64,000 bases of DNA from Enterobacteriaceae bacterium RIT693 (GTDB taxonomy: Bacteria; Pseudomonadota; Gammaproteobacteria; Enterobacterales; Enterobacteriaceae): NCBI GenBank assembly GCA_009668225.1, contig WJYK01000004.1, forward strand, positions 124,001 through 188,000, in the 5' to 3' direction. The notes below the pieces were generated by a model. That model did not search any database. It was not told the origin of the DNA and saw only the letters and a list, made by a program, of their open reading frames with translations. The translations under genes were made by a program, and so were the position numbers. Each line of letters opens with the position of its first letter. Within the stretch, counting starts at the first letter, position 1. Positions 21,886 to 30,866 of the stretch are shown here, in pieces.

Positions 21886-23425
21886 GCTGCGGTTCCGCGT
21901 GAGTCGGGCTGCCACCGGCCATCAGTTCAGAAAGGAGGGTCGGCGTGGCGTGTGCCGTCTCCATCTCGCCCGCGATCTGGCCGTTGTACATCACGGCAAT
22001 GCGGTCCGAGAGGTTGAGAATTTCTTCGAGTTCAGCGGAGATAAGCACGATGGCGCAGCCGCTGTCTCGTGCCGCCAGCAGGCCCGCCCAAACGGCCTCA
22101 ACCGCGCCCACGTCCAGTCCGCGAGTGGGTTGCTCAACGATCAGTAATTTCGGGTTCTGCGCGACTTCGCGCCCGAGGATCAGTTTTTGCAGATTGCCGC
22201 CTGAAAGCTTGCCGGCTTCGAACTGAGCGTCCGGGGCACGAACGTCAAAACGCGCCATGATTTCTTTGGCATGGCGGGCTATTTTCAGGCGAGCCAGCAG
22301 CCAGCCTTTGGCTTTGGTGAAACTGCGCTGGGAGCCGAGCATGGCGTTTTCTTCCAGCGAAAGGGTGACGAATGAGCCGACTTCCCGGCGGTCTGCGGGA
22401 ATAAAACCGATGCCTTTCTGGCGACGCTGAGCGGGCGTAGCATCCGAAATATCTTTCCCTTCCAGCAGAATACGGCCGGCTTCTATCGGCATCAGGTTGA
22501 GCAGGGCGCTTGCCAGCTCCGACTGGCCGTTACCTTCCACGCCGGCGATGCCAAGGATCTCGCCCGCTGCGACCTTAAGCGAAGCACGCCAAATTTTTTG
22601 CTGGCCGGTTTCGTCGCGCAGGGCAATGCTGTCCACGTGCAGCACGTTGCGGCCAGGCCTGCTGGGCGTTTTGTCGACCCGCAATACAACATCACGGCCA
22701 ACCATGCGGCGAGCCAGATCGGTTTCGGAGGTGTCAGACACCGCCACGGTTTCCACCATTTTTCCGGCCCGCATGACGGAAACACGACGGGCAATCGCCA
22801 TGATTTCATAAAGCTTATGGGTGACGATCACCACGGATCGTCCTTCGGCACAGAGCGACTTCAGCGTGGCAAACAGGCCTTCTTTCTCTTTCGGCGTGAG
22901 CACCGCCGTGGGCTCATCCAGGATCAGCACCTGCGCGTCACGGTAGAGCAGCTTGAGGATCTCAACCCGCTGCTGAACGCCAACGGAAAGATGCTGCACC
23001 TGCGCCCAGGGATCGATGGCCAGGCCGTGCTTATCCGACAGCGCCTGCAGCCGGGCGGCGGCGGCCTTCAGGTTGAGCACGCCGCTGGCATTTTCTTTCA
23101 GGCCGAGCACCACGTTTTCGACGACCGTCATCGGCTGCACCAGCATAAATTCCTGATGAACCATGCCGATGCCGCAGGCGATGGCGTCGCTCGGGTCACG
23201 AAACTTCACGTTTTTTCCCGCCACCACAATATCGCCTTCATCGGCCTGATAAAGGCCGTAGAGGATTTGCATCAGGGTACTTTTTCCTGCGCCGTTTTCG
23301 CCCAGCAGAGCGTGGATCTCACCGGCTTCAATGGTCATTGAGACGTTGTCGTTGGCGGTGACGCGGGCAAATTTTTTGGTGATGCGATTCAACGCTACAC
23401 GCGGCAAAGGCGCAGCTATGTTCAT
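21869..23425 (-). CDS. BMP-type ABC importer ATPase (dual nucleotide-binding domains)
   Basis: A 518-residue double ABC ATPase of the RbsA/NupO type. The first domain has Walker A GENGAGKST near 40-48, signature LSVGVQQRVEIL and Walker B VLILDEPTAVL. The second domain has a degenerate Walker A (GVEGNGQSEL), the signature LSGGNLQKLILGRE and Walker B LLIVEQPTRGLDVG. One normal and one altered site is usual in this class. It lies 14 bp after the binding-protein gene. Confidence 0.93.
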   Translation of the reverse strand: MNIAAPLPRVALNRITKKFARVTANDNVSMTIEAGEIHALLGENGAGKSTLMQILYGLYQADEGDIVVAGKNVKFRDPSDAIACGIGMVHQEFMLVQPMTVVENVVLGLKENASGVLNLKAAAARLQALSDKHGLAIDPWAQVQHLSVGVQQRVEILKLLYRDAQVLILDEPTAVLTPKEKEGLFATLKSLCAEGRSVVIVTHKLYEIMAIARRVSVMRAGKMVETVAVSDTSETDLARRMVGRDVVLRVDKTPSRPGRNVLHVDSIALRDETGQQKIWRASLKVAAGEILGIAGVEGNGQSELASALLNLMPIEAGRILLEGKDISDATPAQRRQKGIGFIPADRREVGSFVTLSLEENAMLGSQRSFTKAKGWLLARLKIARHAKEIMARFDVRAPDAQFEAGKLSGGNLQKLILGREVAQNPKLLIVEQPTRGLDVGAVEAVWAGLLAARDSGCAIVLISAELEEILNLSDRIAVMYNGQIAGEMETAHATPTLLSELMAGGSPTHAEPQHDKVA

Positions 23426-23439
23426 CTTTTGGCTCCGGG

Positions 23440-24447
23440 TCAGGCGGTGGCGGATAACGCGCCGGTATCAAGCTGCTGCCAGATTTTCTGGAAGGCTTGC
23501 CAGGCGCTGTCGCTCACTAAGCTTGCGTTGTGGGATGAGCTGCCGTAGATAACCGACCAGGCTTTGGCGACGCTCGGCGACCACTCTTCGCCGCCCTTAA
23601 AGGCATGACCTGCCGCCGCGCTGCCCACCTGCTCCACAACCCAGTCCAGGTTTTGCTTAAAGCTGCAGGCGATGTGGCTGGGGGAGACCTCTTTCTGATC
23701 GGTGTAGCAGCCAATGGCTTTGACGTTCGCGGCAATCGCACCCTGAAGCGCCCCGAGGCCGGTGACGTCGGCGGCATGCCAGATAACGTCTGCGCCGTTG
23801 GTTATCATGGCCGTGGCGGCCTCACGCCCTTTTGCCGCGTTGCCGTAGTCGCCGGTGACGACGCCAAGGCCCTTAATGCCCGAGCGCGTTTTTTCCGCCC
23901 CGAGGATAAAGGCGCGCATCATGCCCTGCTGGGTCGGGTTATCGCCGCCGCCCACAAAGCCCACGGCTTTGCCTTTGTCGGAAATCAGCGCGGCCAGCGC
24001 GCCTGCGGCATACGCGGCCTGAATGTAGGCCAGATTGATGTATTCCACGTTTTTCGGTGCCGCTTCCGCAGGTTTAAAGGTGGAGGCGAAAAAGTCGGTA
24101 TCCGGGTAGTCCGGTGCGATTTCGGTGAACGCCGCGCCGTACTCAAAGCTGTGGCCGATAATCAGGTTGTAGCCATCGTCCGCGTAGCCGCGAATCGACT
24201 GTTCCATCTGTGCCTGCGGCACGCTTTCGCTCCAGGACACCTTAATGCCGGATTTTTTCAGGCTTTGCAGGCCCTGATACGCCAGCGTATTCCAGCCTCC
24301 GTCGGAAATGGTCCCCGGCAGCAGCAGCGCCACCTTGAACTCTTTCGTTGCCGCCAGAGCAGAGCGTGACATTACGGGGGCAAGCGCGGGGAGTACCACG
24401 GCGCCTGCCAGCATTTTTGCGAAGTTTCTGCGGGTGATGCCTGCCAT
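23440..24447 (-). CDS. BMP-family periplasmic substrate-binding protein, Tat-type signal
   Basis: A 335-residue BMP/PnrA-like binding protein. The N-terminus carries a twin-arginine motif (TRRNFAKML, residues 5-13) followed by a hydrophobic stretch and ASA-like cleavage region near 32, so export is likely by Tat, which is uncommon in this family where lipoproteins dominate. The body shows VALLLPGTISDGGWN, NLIIGHSFEYG, VGFVGGGDNPTQQG and DVIWHAADVTGLG, as in nucleoside-binding BMP proteins. It is the first gene of the minus-strand operon (binding protein, ATPase, two permeases, cupin, hydrolase). The ligand is not known. Confidence 0.9.
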   Translation of the reverse strand: MAGITRRNFAKMLAGAVVLPALAPVMSRSALAATKEFKVALLLPGTISDGGWNTLAYQGLQSLKKSGIKVSWSESVPQAQMEQSIRGYADDGYNLIIGHSFEYGAAFTEIAPDYPDTDFFASTFKPAEAAPKNVEYINLAYIQAAYAAGALAALISDKGKAVGFVGGGDNPTQQGMMRAFILGAEKTRSGIKGLGVVTGDYGNAAKGREAATAMITNGADVIWHAADVTGLGALQGAIAANVKAIGCYTDQKEVSPSHIACSFKQNLDWVVEQVGSAAAGHAFKGGEEWSPSVAKAWSVIYGSSSHNASLVSDSAWQAFQKIWQQLDTGALSATA

Positions 24448-24571
24448 CTTTTCTCTCCCAGGATTGTGGATGGAGGATGATTGATGGCTTCAGTTATGCC
24501 GCGCTTAGCGATATCTTAAAAGCACGTATTTTCGTACTGACCGATGCCTTTTAGGCAACGCAGGAGCCCCG

Positions 24572-25471
24572 ATGCTGAAATATCGTTTACTGGTTTATCT
24601 CGATGAGGTGGCGCGCAGCGGTTCGATTCGTAAGGCCGCGGAACGCCTGCATATTTCCGCTTCGGCTATCAACCGCCAGCTGCTGGCGCTGGAGGAAGAG
24701 CTGGGCACGCCTTTATTCCAGCGTTTGCCGCGTAAAATGATCCTCACCGCCGCGGGTGAAACGCTGATTCACCACGTGCGCCAGAGCTTTAAAGAGCTGG
24801 AATGGGCGCAGATTAAAATTGAGGAGCTAAAAGGACTGCGGCGTGGGGAAGTGACGGTGGCAATGATGAGCGGGCTGGCGGCTAACCTGATCCCGAGGGC
24901 GGCAGCTGATTTCCGCCGTGCCAACCCACGGGTAAAGCTGCATCTGCAGCAGATGACACGCGGCGAGGATATCACCAGCGCGGTGGCTTCCGGCGACGTG
25001 GATTTGGGGATTGGTTTTGATTTTGAAATGCGCTCAGCGCTGCGCAGCATTGCCAGCGTGACGGGCAGGCTGGGCGCGGTCGTTGCGCCGGGGCATCCGC
25101 TGGCAGACAAAAGCAGCCTGCGCCTGAGCGACTGTATGCCGCATCCTATGGTCATCGCCGATGATTCCACGGTGATTCGCCCCTACCTGAACGACGTATT
25201 TGCCCGTGCGATGGTGGCGCTGCAGCCGGTTATCGAAACCAACTCCATCGAGGTGATGCGCCAGTCGGCGATGATGGACCAGGCGCTGACGTTCCTGACG
25301 CCGTTTGATATCGAAACCGACCTGCGGAGCGGGCGGCTGGTTTATATTCCGGTGCGGGAACTGGGTCAGCAAACGCAAACGCTGATGCTGATAGGCCACG
25401 ATCGCGGCACCAGCGCCATCGGCAGCGTGCTGGCCGAAACGCTTAAAGGCATGATGTTGCAAATGGAGTAG
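24572..25471 (+). CDS. LysR-family transcriptional regulator
   Basis: A 299-residue LysR protein: winged helix at residues 1-60 (DEVARSGSIRKAAERLHISASAINRQLLALEEELG) and a substrate domain to the end. It is divergent from the BMP-importer operon (124-bp interval) and convergent with the creatininase gene. It probably controls the importer and hydrolases; the inducer is unknown. Confidence 0.92.
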   Translation: MLKYRLLVYLDEVARSGSIRKAAERLHISASAINRQLLALEEELGTPLFQRLPRKMILTAAGETLIHHVRQSFKELEWAQIKIEELKGLRRGEVTVAMMSGLAANLIPRAAADFRRANPRVKLHLQQMTRGEDITSAVASGDVDLGIGFDFEMRSALRSIASVTGRLGAVVAPGHPLADKSSLRLSDCMPHPMVIADDSTVIRPYLNDVFARAMVALQPVIETNSIEVMRQSAMMDQALTFLTPFDIETDLRSGRLVYIPVRELGQQTQTLMLIGHDRGTSAIGSVLAETLKGMMLQME

Positions 25472-25497
25472 CGCCCGCCGGGAGCCGGGCGAAGTCT

Positions 25498-26316
25498 TCA
25501 ACGGCTAAAGGCAGTGTGCGGGGTCAGCAGGCTGAGGTCGGCTTTACTGACCTCTTCTATGAGTTGAAGCAGGGCGCGGGCGGCGCGTTCGACCTCAATT
25601 TCACCCCTTTCGGCATCGGCGGCTGCAGCATTCCCCGTTGTGCCTGAAGGATGGAGATCCTGAGCCATCCAGCCAAAGCTGACGCCGCCTTCCGGTGTGA
25701 GTATGCCCCCCTTGGCTTCTATGGCTACCGAGGCTGAGACAAAATTATCCGCATGCTGCATGTGCACTAACTCCGGGTGAAGGTGCAGCATCACGCTGGT
25801 TTCTGATTCGCCACCGTGAATGCCGTGCTGACGTTCCGCTTCGCTATAAAGATCGGAGGTATCAATGGTGCGGAACCAACTGGCGCCAACCGCCAGCATA
25901 TCCAGCTCCACGCGCAGCTTGCGACACACCATTTCCATCAGCTGCGGCTGCCCGCCGTGCGAGTTCCAGAACACTATCTTGCGGATACCTGCCCGCCAGG
26001 CGCTTTTGGCCACTTCAAACCACACCTGACCGAGCACTTCGTAAGGCAGTGTGAGCGTACCCGGATAGGCGAGATGCTCGTCAGACTTACCGATGGGCAA
26101 AGCGGGCATAAATAGCACGGGTAGATTACCGGATCGGAGCTGTACCGCGCGCTCGATAATACCGGCGTTGATGGCGGCATCGACCCGCACCGGCAGGTGG
26201 GGGCCATGCTGCTCCACGGCGCCAACGGGCAGCACCGCGACAATATTGTGCATCTCCAGCTCGCTGAATTCGCGGGTGGAAAGATCCCACCACCAGGGGG
26301 AAGAGGGCAGTTTCAT
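25498..26316 (-). CDS. Creatininase-family amidohydrolase
   Basis: A 272-residue creatininase/creatinine amidohydrolase-family protein. Metal ligands are visible in GAVEQHGPHLPVRVD (Glu35, His37, Asp46), in NSHGGQPQ and in HGGESETSVMLHLHP. The family opens cyclic amides or cuts N-formyl and other amide bonds. It is on the minus strand, separated from the importer operon by the LysR gene, and ends 27 bp from it. With the isochorismatase-fold hydrolase this gives two amide-type hydrolases around one importer. True creatinine use is only one option. Confidence 0.9.
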   Translation of the reverse strand: MKLPSSPWWWDLSTREFSELEMHNIVAVLPVGAVEQHGPHLPVRVDAAINAGIIERAVQLRSGNLPVLFMPALPIGKSDEHLAYPGTLTLPYEVLGQVWFEVAKSAWRAGIRKIVFWNSHGGQPQLMEMVCRKLRVELDMLAVGASWFRTIDTSDLYSEAERQHGIHGGESETSVMLHLHPELVHMQHADNFVSASVAIEAKGGILTPEGGVSFGWMAQDLHPSGTTGNAAAADAERGEIEVERAARALLQLIEEVSKADLSLLTPHTAFSR

Positions 26317-26746
26317 AGGGTGTCTCCTTTTCCTTCAAGCTGCCATACCCGGCGGCATCGTTAAAGCAGCAAAAATGGTGCATTGCGTTGCCTTTTTGAG
26401 AACGGACTCGTTGCTGAACGAATCAGGCGAATAACGTTTATCCCTGGCCATAAGCCAAATTCTGGTTATCACTGCCTGTATTTAGTTTATTTGGTTCTCA
26501 GTCATTCTTTTTTAGCTTAACGATAAGTGAGTTTATGCTCGAATTAAATTAATTGTGACGAAGAGAATCCCTTTTTAGGGCTGAATTATTTTCTTTATTT
26601 ATATTTAATTTATTAACTAAATAAACTTGTGTTGTAAGCTGTTGACGAAATTCATCGCCTCTGATGTACTAATCCGACATTTATTTCTTAACCTCGCGAT
26701 CTGTTACTCAGAGTATCTCTGGGTGAAATTAACTCTGGACATTATC
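26317..26746. other. Intergenic region between creatininase and periplasmic cupin genes
   Basis: About 430 bp, AT-rich in the right half. It should hold divergent promoters for the two genes. I see no gene, no strong inverted repeat and no clear operator. Confidence 0.4.
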
Positions 26747-27196
26747 ATGAAAAAAATAACACGACTTCTGCTGGCGACCGCAGGTTTGTTGATGGCAATG
26801 GTTGGGCATGCAGAAGAGCCTAAAAAAGACGCTAGCGAGCACCGTATTCCAGCCGTGAAACTGATTAACACCGCGGATAATCACTCTGCATTTGTAAAAG
26901 GCTCTATTCCTTCCCTGGCAAAACTTTCTTCCGAGAATCTCTACTTCAGTAATACTTTTGAAGAGTGGCAGAAAGGCGTGCATCCGGCGCCGAAAAAACA
27001 GTACGTGGTGACCCTTAAAGGCAGGCTGAAGTTTAAGGTCAGCGACGGCTCAACGTTCATCATCGAGCCAGGCACGGTGCTGCTTGCGGCCGATACGGCA
27101 GGCGAAGGACATAGTTGGGATATTGTCGACGGGAAGGAGTGGGTTCGCGTTTATATCCCGGTAGGCGATGACGACCACTTTATTGCGGATAAATAA
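26747..27196 (+). CDS. Exported cupin-domain protein
   Basis: From the ATG at 26747 the protein has 149 residues. A longer frame open to 26627 lacks a signal peptide at its start and is not preferred. The N-terminus is a Sec signal peptide (MKKITRLLLATAGLLMAMVGHA, cleaved before EEPKK). The mature part is a single cupin: FEEWQKGVHPAPKKQYVV, LKGRLKFKVSDG, FIIEPGTVLLAADTAGEGHSWD. It likely acts in the periplasm. It stands alone with no operon partner and I cannot assign a substrate. Confidence 0.8.
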   Translation: MKKITRLLLATAGLLMAMVGHAEEPKKDASEHRIPAVKLINTADNHSAFVKGSIPSLAKLSSENLYFSNTFEEWQKGVHPAPKKQYVVTLKGRLKFKVSDGSTFIIEPGTVLLAADTAGEGHSWDIVDGKEWVRVYIPVGDDDHFIADK

Positions 27197-27363
27197 TTAT
27201 TCTGCCAGGGACTCATCAATTTCAGCTCCGTTAACCATAAAGTGGGGCGGGGCTGCCCCTCCTAAATATAGTAGTTTTAATTTTATCAAAAATATAAGTA
27301 GTGACCATTTATTGTCATCTTTCTGTCATTGTTTCTTGTTGTAAGTTCCTGATGAATATTAGC
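27197..27363. other. Spacer after the exported cupin gene
   Basis: A GC-rich hairpin (GGGGC ... GCCCC, near 27243-27258) follows the cupin stop but has no clean T run. Otherwise AT-rich with no gene. Confidence 0.35.
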
Positions 27364-27390
27364 TAAAGAAGTCTCATAAGCTGCCGATAA
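27364..27390 (+). promoter_or_regulatory. FliA (sigma 28) promoter for the chemoreceptor gene
   Basis: TAAAGAAG, 11 bases, then GCCGATAA: a near-consensus flagellar sigma 28 promoter (known form TAAAGTTT-N11-GCCGATAA) with exact spacing, about 104 bp upstream of the chemoreceptor start. It puts the receptor under the flagellar class 3 regulon. Confidence 0.9.
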
Positions 27391-27493
27391 AAATCCGATA
27401 ATTCAAAATATACTGTCGCAACCGTTGATGTGATTTCTACCGATTACCTCCTCTTATTGCCTGCGATATAACCATAAAAGCTCAGAGGGATTT

Positions 27494-29185
27494 ATGAACA
27501 AACTGAAGAATATGCGCCTTAGTACCATGCTTGGGGCTGGCTTTGCGCTGGTCATCGCCATTGGATTCTTTGTCGCATTATTTGCCAGAATGCAGTTGGT
27601 TTCTGTTGGAAATAACCTTAATTACGCAGCGAATGTCCGCCTGGTGAATTTACTGCTGATCGTAAAAATTAAGGACAATATTACGGACAACGCCCACGAT
27701 ATTCGTGATATGGCGTTGTTTACGACACTGCCGCATACCGAAGCAGAGAGCCGGGACTACATTACAAAAACCAACCTGGTACTGGAAAAGCGCATCACCG
27801 ATAACAATACCCTTTTAAAACAGCTGGATAAGGCGCTAAAACTTAAACGTTCTCGTGAGCTGTTCGACAATCTGAATAGCGTTCGCCCGGCCTATTCCCA
27901 GGCGCTGCGCAAGGTGATGAGCGTTAGCGCGGCAGGGCAGTACGATGCGGCTCGATCGCTGGTTATCAATGAAGTGGTTGGCCCGCAGGCCAGGGTACTG
28001 GACGCGCTGAGTGAGATGATTGGCGATCACTCCGGCACCACGGTGGCAATGTCGCGCAATTATGTCGATGAAGCGCACTTCTCGGGCAACCTGCTGCTGC
28101 TTATTACTATCATCAGCGCGGTGATTGGCTCTTTGATTGCCTGGGGCATCGGGCGAGCGGTTAAAGGCCAGCTTGGCGGTGAGCCAGCTTATGCCGTGTC
28201 CGTTGCCAAACAGGTTTCTGAGGGGCAGCTCAATACGGCCGTCGAGCTGAGGAACGGTGATACCCGAAGCCTGCTTGCCGCCATGGACGATATGCGCAAC
28301 CGCCTTTTAGGCATCGTCCGTGAAGTGCGTGATAGCAGCCATTCTATCTCTGTTGGTGCCAGCGAAATTGCGGCCGGCAGCACCGATCTTAGCCAGCGTA
28401 CCGAAGAGCAGGCGGCCAGCCTGCAGGAAACGGCGGCCTCGATGGAACAAATGAGCCAGACTATTCAGCAGAATGCCGAGACGGTACGCACCGCGACTCG
28501 CCTGGCAAACTCGGCAAGCGAAACGGCGACCCAAAGCGGCAATGCTGTGAATAACCTGGTGCTGACGATGCAGGAGATTAGCGACAGTTCGCGGAAAATT
28601 GGCGATATTATCGGCGTTATCGACGGTATTGCCTTCCAGACAAACATTCTGGCGTTAAATGCCGCCGTTGAGGCCGCCCGTGCGGGAGAGTCCGGACGCG
28701 GTTTTGCGGTCGTCGCCGGGGAAGTGCGTTCTCTGGCACAGCGTTCAGCTTCTGCGGCCAGTGAGATCAAAACCCTGATTGAGGACAGTATGCGAACAGT
28801 GACAAAAGGATCGGATATGGTTAACTCTGCCGGTACGACGATCGATGACCTGGTACAGCAGTCCCACCGCGTGGCCGGGCTGATCTCTGAGATTGGCGTG
28901 ACCACGGAAGAGCAGGGACAGGGCATCGTCCAAATCAACGTCGCTATCACTCAGTTGGATCAGGTGACGCAGCAGAACGCTGCGCTGGTGGAGGAGTCAG
29001 CCAGCGCCGCCGAGAGCCTCCGCGATCAGGCCACCAGGCTTGTGCAACTGATGAGTATTTTCAATACCGGGCAGGCTGTAGCGGCCGCTAACGCGCGGCT
29101 GGTTCAGGCTGCACCCGTTTTAGCGACGCGTAAAACCGCGCTTGCCGTGAGCGGCGGTAGCTCAGATAACTGGGAGAAGTTCTAA
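27494..29185 (+). CDS. Methyl-accepting chemotaxis protein
   Basis: A 563-residue chemoreceptor: membrane segment 1 about residues 13-30, a four-helix-type periplasmic sensor to about 190, membrane segment 2 about 195-215, a HAMP domain, and the cytoplasmic signalling hairpin with the invariant tip [21 protein letters not shown]. The C-terminus ends NWEKF, close to the NWETF pentapeptide that tethers CheR and CheB in Tar and Tsr, so it is a high-abundance-type receptor able to be methylated directly. A FliA promoter lies upstream and AGAGGGA serves as ribosome site. Its ligand is unknown. Confidence 0.95.
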   Translation: MNKLKNMRLSTMLGAGFALVIAIGFFVALFARMQLVSVGNNLNYAANVRLVNLLLIVKIKDNITDNAHDIRDMALFTTLPHTEAESRDYITKTNLVLEKRITDNNTLLKQLDKALKLKRSRELFDNLNSVRPAYSQALRKVMSVSAAGQYDAARSLVINEVVGPQARVLDALSEMIGDHSGTTVAMSRNYVDEAHFSGNLLLLITIISAVIGSLIAWGIGRAVKGQLGGEPAYAVSVAKQVSEGQLNTAVELRNGDTRSLLAAMDDMRNRLLGIVREVRDSSHSISVGASEIAAGSTDLSQRTEEQAASLQETAASMEQMSQTIQQNAETVRTATRLANSASETATQSGNAVNNLVLTMQEISDSSRKIGDIIGVIDGIAFQTNILALNAAVEAARAGESGRGFAVVAGEVRSLAQRSASAASEIKTLIEDSMRTVTKGSDMVNSAGTTIDDLVQQSHRVAGLISEIGVTTEEQGQGIVQINVAITQLDQVTQQNAALVEESASAAESLRDQATRLVQLMSIFNTGQAVAAANARLVQAAPVLATRKTALAVSGGSSDNWEKF

Positions 29186-29352
29186 TCTTCAGCGGCTGCC
29201 TGCCGGGTGCAGAGCAGCCGCATCCAGATACTGATAAGGCGTCAGAGGCTTTAAACGTGACTGACCCTGAAAAAATGAAGTTTGATTAATGGTACATTTG
29301 ATCTCGCGTGTCACAGTCTTATTTATTAAGCGGTTGATTTTAAGGATAAATT

Positions 29353-29652
29353 ATGACAACAGCGATTGATAAAGCATTAGACTTCATTGGTGGTATGAAC
29401 ACCTCGGCATCCGTGCCACATCCTATGGACGAAAGTACAGCGAAGGGAATGTTTAGGTACCTGAAGCAGCTGGGCGTCCCGGCTAGCGCAGCTGAAGTCA
29501 CCGCACGAGGCGTTCAGGAGGGATGGAACGCCGATTTCACGAAAAAAGTAGCCGAATGGGCGGAGAGAATCGAGTCCGGCGGCCGCGTGATTATTAAAAA
29601 CCCTGAATACTTCTCTACCTATATGAAGGAAGAGCTCCGGGCGCTGGTGTGA
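29353..29652 (+). CDS. yoaC: YoaC-like DUF1889 protein
   Basis: A 99-residue soluble protein that resembles E. coli YoaC (DUF1889) in length and in blocks such as DKALDFIGGM, STAKGMFRYLKQLGVPAS and KNPEYFSTYMKEELRALV, as I recall that protein. Function is unknown. AAGGA precedes the ATG. It stands between the chemoreceptor and the tRNA, with its own terminator. Confidence 0.75.
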   Translation: MTTAIDKALDFIGGMNTSASVPHPMDESTAKGMFRYLKQLGVPASAAEVTARGVQEGWNADFTKKVAEWAERIESGGRVIIKNPEYFSTYMKEELRALV

Positions 29653-29677
29653 GCTGAATACCCGTAATCTACAAAAC

Positions 29678-29710
29678 AAAAGGGCTGACGAGAAATCGTC
29701 AGCCCTTTTT
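29678..29710. terminator. Two-way terminator between yoaC and tRNA-Ile2
   Basis: A 13-bp stem (AAAGGGCTGACGA / TCGTCAGCCCTTT) with a GAAA loop and T or A runs on both sides. It ends yoaC on the plus strand and, 6 bp past the tRNA 3' end, the tRNA transcript on the minus strand. Confidence 0.9.
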
Positions 29711-29715
29711 GTATT

Positions 29716-29791
29716 TGGTGGCCCCTGCTGGACTTGAACCAGCGACCAAGCGATTATGAGTCGCCTGCTCTAACCACTGAGCTAAGGGGCC
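29716..29791 (-). tRNA. ileX: tRNA-Ile2 (CAU anticodon, lysidine-modified)
   Basis: A 76-base cloverleaf on the minus strand with encoded CCA: acceptor GGCCCCT/AGGGGCC, D-arm TTAGCTCAGTGGTTAGAGCA, anticodon loop CTCATAA and TΨC arm GTTCAAGTC. The CAU anticodon could be Met, but the acceptor and its place next to mug match E. coli ileX, whose C34 becomes lysidine to read AUA. Confidence 0.92.
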
Positions 29792-29916
29792 GTGGCGCTG
29801 AATTATAATGTAACTGTCGATGGCAATCCAGCGCTTAAATTACATCTGCTGCTTTTATAAACAATGACGAATCAAACTCTTATATTGCTGCGTATTCATA
29901 AATTCGGGAAATAGAT

Positions 29917-30423
29917 ATGATTCACGACATTCTGGCACCGGGATTGCGGGTAGTGTTCTGCGGTATCAACCCCGGGAAGTCCTCGGCCCATACCGGCTTT
30001 CATTTTGCCCACCCGGGTAACCGCTTCTGGAAGGTGATTCATCAGGCCGGATTTACCGAGCAATTGCTCAAGCCAGAAGAGGAGCAGCATCTTCTGGATA
30101 CCCGTTGCGGCATTACGATGCTGGTGGAGCGCCCAACGGTACAGGCGAGCGAAGTGAAGCTGAAGGAGCTGCGCGACGGTGGTAGGGCGCTGGTGCAGAA
30201 GATGCTGGACTATCAGCCGGACGTGCTGGCCATTTTGGGCAAGCAGGCGTTTGAGCAGGCATTTAACCAGCGAGGGGCGAAGTGGGGCAGGCAGGATATT
30301 ACGATAGGTGAGACGGAGGTCTGGATTTTGCCAAACCCGAGCGGGCTAAATCGGGCAACGCTGGATAAGCTGACGGAAGCCTATAAAGAGCTGGATGAAT
30401 CGCTGGCGGCACGTGGGCGGTAA
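29917..30423 (+). CDS. mug: G/U(T) mismatch-specific DNA glycosylase
   Basis: A 168-residue member of the uracil-DNA glycosylase superfamily, the same length as E. coli Mug. It removes uracil or 3,N4-ethenocytosine from mismatches. The active-site motif is [23 protein letters not shown] near 19-41, and NPSGLNRAT near 144-152 is the intercalating loop. In E. coli mug adjoins rpoD; here 22 kb of capsule genes separate them. Confidence 0.96.
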   Translation: MIHDILAPGLRVVFCGINPGKSSAHTGFHFAHPGNRFWKVIHQAGFTEQLLKPEEEQHLLDTRCGITMLVERPTVQASEVKLKELRDGGRALVQKMLDYQPDVLAILGKQAFEQAFNQRGAKWGRQDITIGETEVWILPNPSGLNRATLDKLTEAYKELDESLAARGR

Positions 30424-30448
30424 TTTATGTTCTGTAATTTAGCTAATA

Positions 30449-30466
30449 AGCCTCATCACTGAGGCT
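30449..30466 (+). terminator. Weak hairpin after mug
   Basis: AGCCTCA-tcac-TGAGGCT followed by AATTCCTTT, 26 bp after the mug stop. The stem is good but the T run is poor. Confidence 0.5.
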
Positions 30467-30690
30467 AATTCCTTTCATGCAAATGGCTGAGTATATTTTA
30501 ATCGGATACCTTTCAATACGTTACCGTTTTTAGCTGCTTCACAATTCGAATTGTGGAAACTTCTGGCGGCTTTTCTGTTTATTTCTATTCTTACAACCTC
30601 GTTACAATTTCCCTCCGAAAACAAGGCTTAAAGCCTTATTTAATTCTACTTAATCGCGAAAAAATCAGGCGTATTTGCTACGCATCGAGC

Positions 30691-30729
30691 CATGTGGTTG
30701 CTACAGCCAGGGGCGGTAGCGTGCCTGAA
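30691..30729 (+). promoter_or_regulatory. JUMPstart element with ops core
   Basis: The stretch contains CAGGGGCGGTAGCGTG (30709-30724), holding the ops core GGCGGTAG at 30712-30719, with the usual flanks (GTGGTTGCTACAGC before and CCTGAAC after). This 39-bp leader element recruits RfaH to RNA polymerase and lets long polysaccharide operons be read through. It points into locus B and predicts RfaH control of the 22-kb operon. It lies only 18-28 bp before the kpsM remnant. Confidence 0.93.
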
Positions 30730-30746
30730 CGCAACAGGACGTTTAT

Positions 30747-30866
30747 ATGGTCAGAAGTGGATTTACCGTGCAGAAAGCAGCCGTTATGGCGCTGTTCCTG
30801 CGGGAAATCAAAACGCGTTTTGGCAAATATCGCCCTGGTTACCTGTGGGCCCTGGATGATCTTTAG
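30747..30866 (+). pseudogene. kpsM: Remnant of a group 2-type kpsM (first 39 codons)
   Basis: The ATG at 30747 opens a 39-codon frame. Its product begins MVRSGFTVQKAAVMALFLRE and continues IKTRFGKYRPGYLWAL, then goes off into DDL and a TAG stop. As I recall it, E. coli group 2 KpsM begins MARSGFEVQK and shares ALFLREI-TRFGK-R-GYLWA, so this is the cytoplasmic N-terminus with all membrane segments lost. It differs from the intact KpsM 2.2 kb downstream (IRELKTRFGSYRLGYAWALLDP). The piece sits directly behind the JUMPstart element, exactly where group 2 kpsM begins, so it marks an older group 2 locus at this site. Confidence 0.85.

Noticed and set aside
22598-23341. 247-codon plus-strand frame opposite the ABC ATPase gene
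   Set aside because: Antisense shadow; the minus strand has full Walker and signature motifs.
29148-29165. GGCGGTAG string near the end of the chemoreceptor gene
   Set aside because: Matches the ops core by chance, but lies inside coding sequence without JUMPstart flanks or a polysaccharide operon after it.
29716-29791. tRNA-Ile2 as an island attachment site
   Set aside because: No direct repeat of the tRNA 3' end was seen elsewhere in the window and there is no integrase; the site cannot be supported as att.
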